From the NCBI GenBank assembly GCA_039930945.1, contig JBDTSW010000054.1, positions 1 to 14,996 of the forward strand: a DNA stretch of 14,996 bases, written 5' to 3'. Positions 13,040-14,996 of this stretch are shown here, piece after piece. The notes below the pieces were generated by a model. The model was not told where the DNA came from. It saw only the letters and a list, made by a program, of their open reading frames with translations, and did no database searches. The position numbers and the translations under genes were made by a program. This DNA comes from JBDTSW01 sp039930945. GTDB lineage: Bacteria > Actinomycetota > Thermoleophilia > Solirubrobacterales > 70-9. Every line of letters starts with the position of its first letter. Within the stretch, counting starts at the first letter, position 1.

Positions 13040-13765
13040 CTACGGTACCGGTGCCGGCGCCTCGCCCACGAGGCTGCCGACCCCGTCCACCAACTCGTTC
13101 AACCGCGCGACCTCGACCTCGACCGGCTGACGCTCGTAGACCTCGCCGAAGCGGTCGCGGATCGTGGTCGCGAACGCGTCCAGGTCCTGCTCGGCGCGAT
13201 GCTCGCGCGTCAGCGACGTCATCCGGCAGGCCTCGATCCCGCAGGGCACGATCCACTCGAACGGCTGCAGGTCGTTGTTGACGTTGATCGCGAAGCCGTG
13301 GGTGGTGATCGCGCGGTTGACGTGGACCCCGATCGAGCCCACCTTTCGCTCCCCGACCCAGACGCCGGTGAGCCCGTCCACGGTCGCGGCCTCGACGCCG
13401 TGGTCGCCCAGGGCGGAGATCATCACCCGCTCCATCCGCCTGATGTAGTCGTGCACATCGTGGCCGTAGGGCTCGAGGTCGATGATCGGATAGCCGACGA
13501 GCTGGCCCGGGCCGTGGTAGGTCACCCGTCCGCCGCGGTCGGTCTCGGTGACCTCGATGCCCTGCATCCGGTACCAGTCCTCGCCCATCGGCAGCTCGTC
13601 AGGGGTGGAGCGCCGGCCCTTCGTGTAGACGGGAGGGTGCTCGAGCAACAGCAACACGTCGGGGACCTCGCCCGCGTGACGCGCGCTCTCCAGCTCCTTC
13701 TGCGCCTGCCGCGCCTCGGAGTAGGGGACCTGGCCGCTGCGAATGACCCAGACCTCGGCTGCCAT
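13040..13765 (-). CDS. lipB: Octanoyl-ACP:protein octanoyltransferase
   Basis: 241 residues. It moves octanoate from acyl carrier protein to the lysine of lipoyl domains, providing the substrate of LipA. The catalytic pair is present: K141 in ERKVGSIGVHVNR and C175 in IVPCGIEACRMTSL. Also visible are the RGGRVTYHGPGQLVGYPI signature (78-95) and GFAINVNNDL. The length is standard. The ATG at 13765 begins MAAEVWVIRSGQVPY, and the ribosome-binding site is weak. It is preceded by 56 bases after the E2 gene and followed by lipA after six bases, so substrate protein, octanoylation and sulfur insertion are encoded in one direction. Confidence 0.95.
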   Translation of the reverse strand: MAAEVWVIRSGQVPYSEARQAQKELESARHAGEVPDVLLLLEHPPVYTKGRRSTPDELPMGEDWYRMQGIEVTETDRGGRVTYHGPGQLVGYPIIDLEPYGHDVHDYIRRMERVMISALGDHGVEAATVDGLTGVWVGERKVGSIGVHVNRAITTHGFAINVNNDLQPFEWIVPCGIEACRMTSLTREHRAEQDLDAFATTIRDRFGEVYERQPVEVEVARLNELVDGVGSLVGEAPAPVP

Positions 13766-13821
13766 CGCCGCAGTTTCTCACGCTGGAGGCGTCCCGTCCC
13801 GGGCCGTCCCGAGAGGAGTCC

Positions 13822-14996
13822 CTACAGCGCCAGCCCCACGGGCTCCTCCAGAAGCGCACGCACCCGCCCGAGGAACTCGGCGGCTTCGGCGCCGTAGAGG
13901 ATGCGGTGGTCACAGGCCAGGGTCACGCCCATCAGCATGGCGGTGGAGATCTCTCCCTTCGAGGCGACGGGCGTCTCGGTGATCGCCCCGACCGCGAGGA
14001 TCGCGGCCTGCGGCGTGTTGATCACCGCATGGAAGTTCGAGATCCCGTACATGCCGAGGTTGGAGACCGTGAAGGTGCCCCCGGAGAGCTCCGGCGGGGT
14101 GATCGTCGCGTCCCGGACCCGGGCCGCCAGTGCCCGGGTCTCGGTCGCGATCCGGCGCAGGCCCTTGAGGTCGGCGTCAAACACGGTCGGGACCACGAGG
14201 GCGTCCCGCGCGGCCACCGCCACCCCCACGTTGACGCGGGAGTAGAGCTCGAGACGGCCGTCGCGGTAGGCGCCGTTGGCGCGGGGCCGCTCGCGCAGGG
14301 CGATCGCGCAGGCCTTGACCACCATGTCGTTGAAGGAGGGGACGACGTCGCCCTGCGCGGCGGCGGCCTTGATCGCGGCCCGCCCGCCCACCGCACGGGT
14401 CATGTCGATTTTCGCCTGCAGGTAGAAGTGGGGGGCCGTGGCCTTGGACTCGGCCATCCTCCGGGAGATCGTCTGCTGCAGCTTCGTCAGCTCGATCGTC
14501 TCGACGACGCCCTTGGCGGTCTCCAAGGGCTCGGGCCGCCCGACGGGCGCCGCGGGCGCAGCAGGCGCGGGCGTCGATGCCTTGGCGCCGGCGCCCGCGC
14601 GCTCGACGTCGGCCTTGACGATCCGCCCGCCGGGCCCCGAGCCGCTGAGCGAGCCCAGATCCAGGCCCCGCTCCTCGGCGATCCGCCGCGCCAGCGGGCT
14701 CGCCTTCGCCCTCGGTCGGGGAGCGGGCGCGGGCTCGGCAGGCGATCTCGACTCGGCGGGGCGGGGTGGGGTCACGGGGCCGTCCGCAGCCCGATCGTCA
14801 CGCTTGTCGGCCGGCCCTGCCGCGGCCACCCCGTTTGCGCTGGGCGCCTCGCCGGCCTCCCCGACCCGGGCGATCACCTCTCCGATCGGCAGCGTGTCGC
14901 CCTCCTGGGCGACGATCTCGGTCAGCGTCCCGGCCGAGTCGGCCTCGTAGACCATGTTCGCCTTGTCGGTCTCGATCTCGACCAGCTCGTCGCCGA
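13822..14996 (-). CDS. pdhC: 2-oxoacid dehydrogenase E2 (dihydrolipoamide acyltransferase), 5' end outside window
   Basis: About 390 codons are visible. The start is beyond the right edge. In order: the end of a lipoyl domain with the lipoylated lysine in ETDKAN (codon at 14962-14964), an Ala/Pro-rich linker, a peripheral subunit-binding domain (ASPLARRIAEERG then GSGPGGRIVKADVE), a second linker and the catalytic acyltransferase domain (from about VETIELTKLQQTISRRM) with SNLGMYGISNFHAVINTPQA. SNLGM(Y/F)GI favours the pyruvate type over succinyltransferase. The active-site motif reads DHRILYG in place of the common DHRxxDG; a Tyr is also found there in plastid and cyanobacterial E2s, so the protein is probably active. 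The upstream neighbours (E1, perhaps E3) are out of view. lipB and lipA follow and would lipoylate it. Branched-chain E2 cannot be excluded. Confidence 0.92.
   Translation of the reverse strand, partial: GDELVEIETDKANMVYEADSAGTLTEIVAQEGDTLPIGEVIARVGEAGEAPSANGVAAAGPADKRDDRAADGPVTPPRPAESRSPAEPAPAPRPRAKASPLARRIAEERGLDLGSLSGSGPGGRIVKADVERAGAGAKASTPAPAAPAAPVGRPEPLETAKGVVETIELTKLQQTISRRMAESKATAPHFYLQAKIDMTRAVGGRAAIKAAAAQGDVVPSFNDMVVKACAIALRERPRANGAYRDGRLELYSRVNVGVAVAARDALVVPTVFDADLKGLRRIATETRALAARVRDATITPPELSGGTFTVSNLGMYGISNFHAVINTPQAAILAVGAITETPVASKGEISTAMLMGVTLACDHRILYGAEAAEFLGRVRALLEEPVGLAL

Noticed and set aside
11955..13256. A 433-codon minus-strand frame overlapping lipA and the end of lipB
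   Set aside because: Arg/Gly/Pro-rich out-of-frame reading of lipA. No motif or ribosome-binding site.
12089..13897. A 602-codon open frame on the plus strand across lipA and lipB
   Set aside because: It is antisense to two unmistakable enzymes with intact catalytic motifs. Its translation is a valine/aspartate/arginine-rich shadow typical of GC-rich DNA, with no family resemblance.

Overview
The window is GC-rich throughout, with long convergent and divergent genes, GTG and TTG starts, and protein families (RocG/GudB-type glutamate dehydrogenase, Rv1900c-like hydrolase-cyclase, Mycobacterium-like Cbs/MetB pair, an acidic Thermoleophilia-style hypothetical) that suggest a chromosomal segment of a high-GC actinobacterium. 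Class Thermoleophilia (Solirubrobacterales or relatives) is my best guess. This is inferred from protein style and was not tested by a search.

Layout. 1-484: gene debris with no intact gene. 485-2955 (minus): cbs-metB, a translationally coupled reverse-transsulfuration pair. 2992-7901: an accessory block built on a tRNA-Ala(CGC) gene. The intact tRNA is at 7829-7901 (minus). Copies of its 3' half or anticodon stem-loop recur at 3165-3212, 5677-5723 and 5987-6003, and a conserved arm segment with an 11-7-11 palindrome follows two of them. A truncated tyrosine-recombinase remnant abuts the outermost copy. These scars divide the block into cargo segments: one with a hydrolase/adenylate cyclase fusion (3432-4757) and a GYD-domain protein (5103-5423), and one with a secreted ELWxxDGT beta-propeller (6064-7467) that has its own apparently leaderless promoter. 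A 32-codon 5' stub of rph (RNase PH) sits at 7513-7608, next to a visibly AT-richer patch. I read this block as tandem or successive integrations at one tRNA gene followed by decay.

8064-10769: an acidic low-complexity protein (plus) converging on glutamate dehydrogenase (minus), then tRNA-Ala(TGC) and a small secreted protein (plus). 10849-14996 (minus): a run reading E2 acyltransferase (5' end outside the window) - lipB - lipA - rhomboid protease - small two-helix membrane protein. LipB transfers octanoate to the lipoyl domain of complexes such as this E2, and LipA inserts the two sulfurs, so substrate and both maturation enzymes are encoded together.

The most unusual part is the set of tRNA-Ala(CGC)-derived att-like repeats and what lies between them. 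No CRISPR array, rRNA gene or intact insertion sequence was seen.
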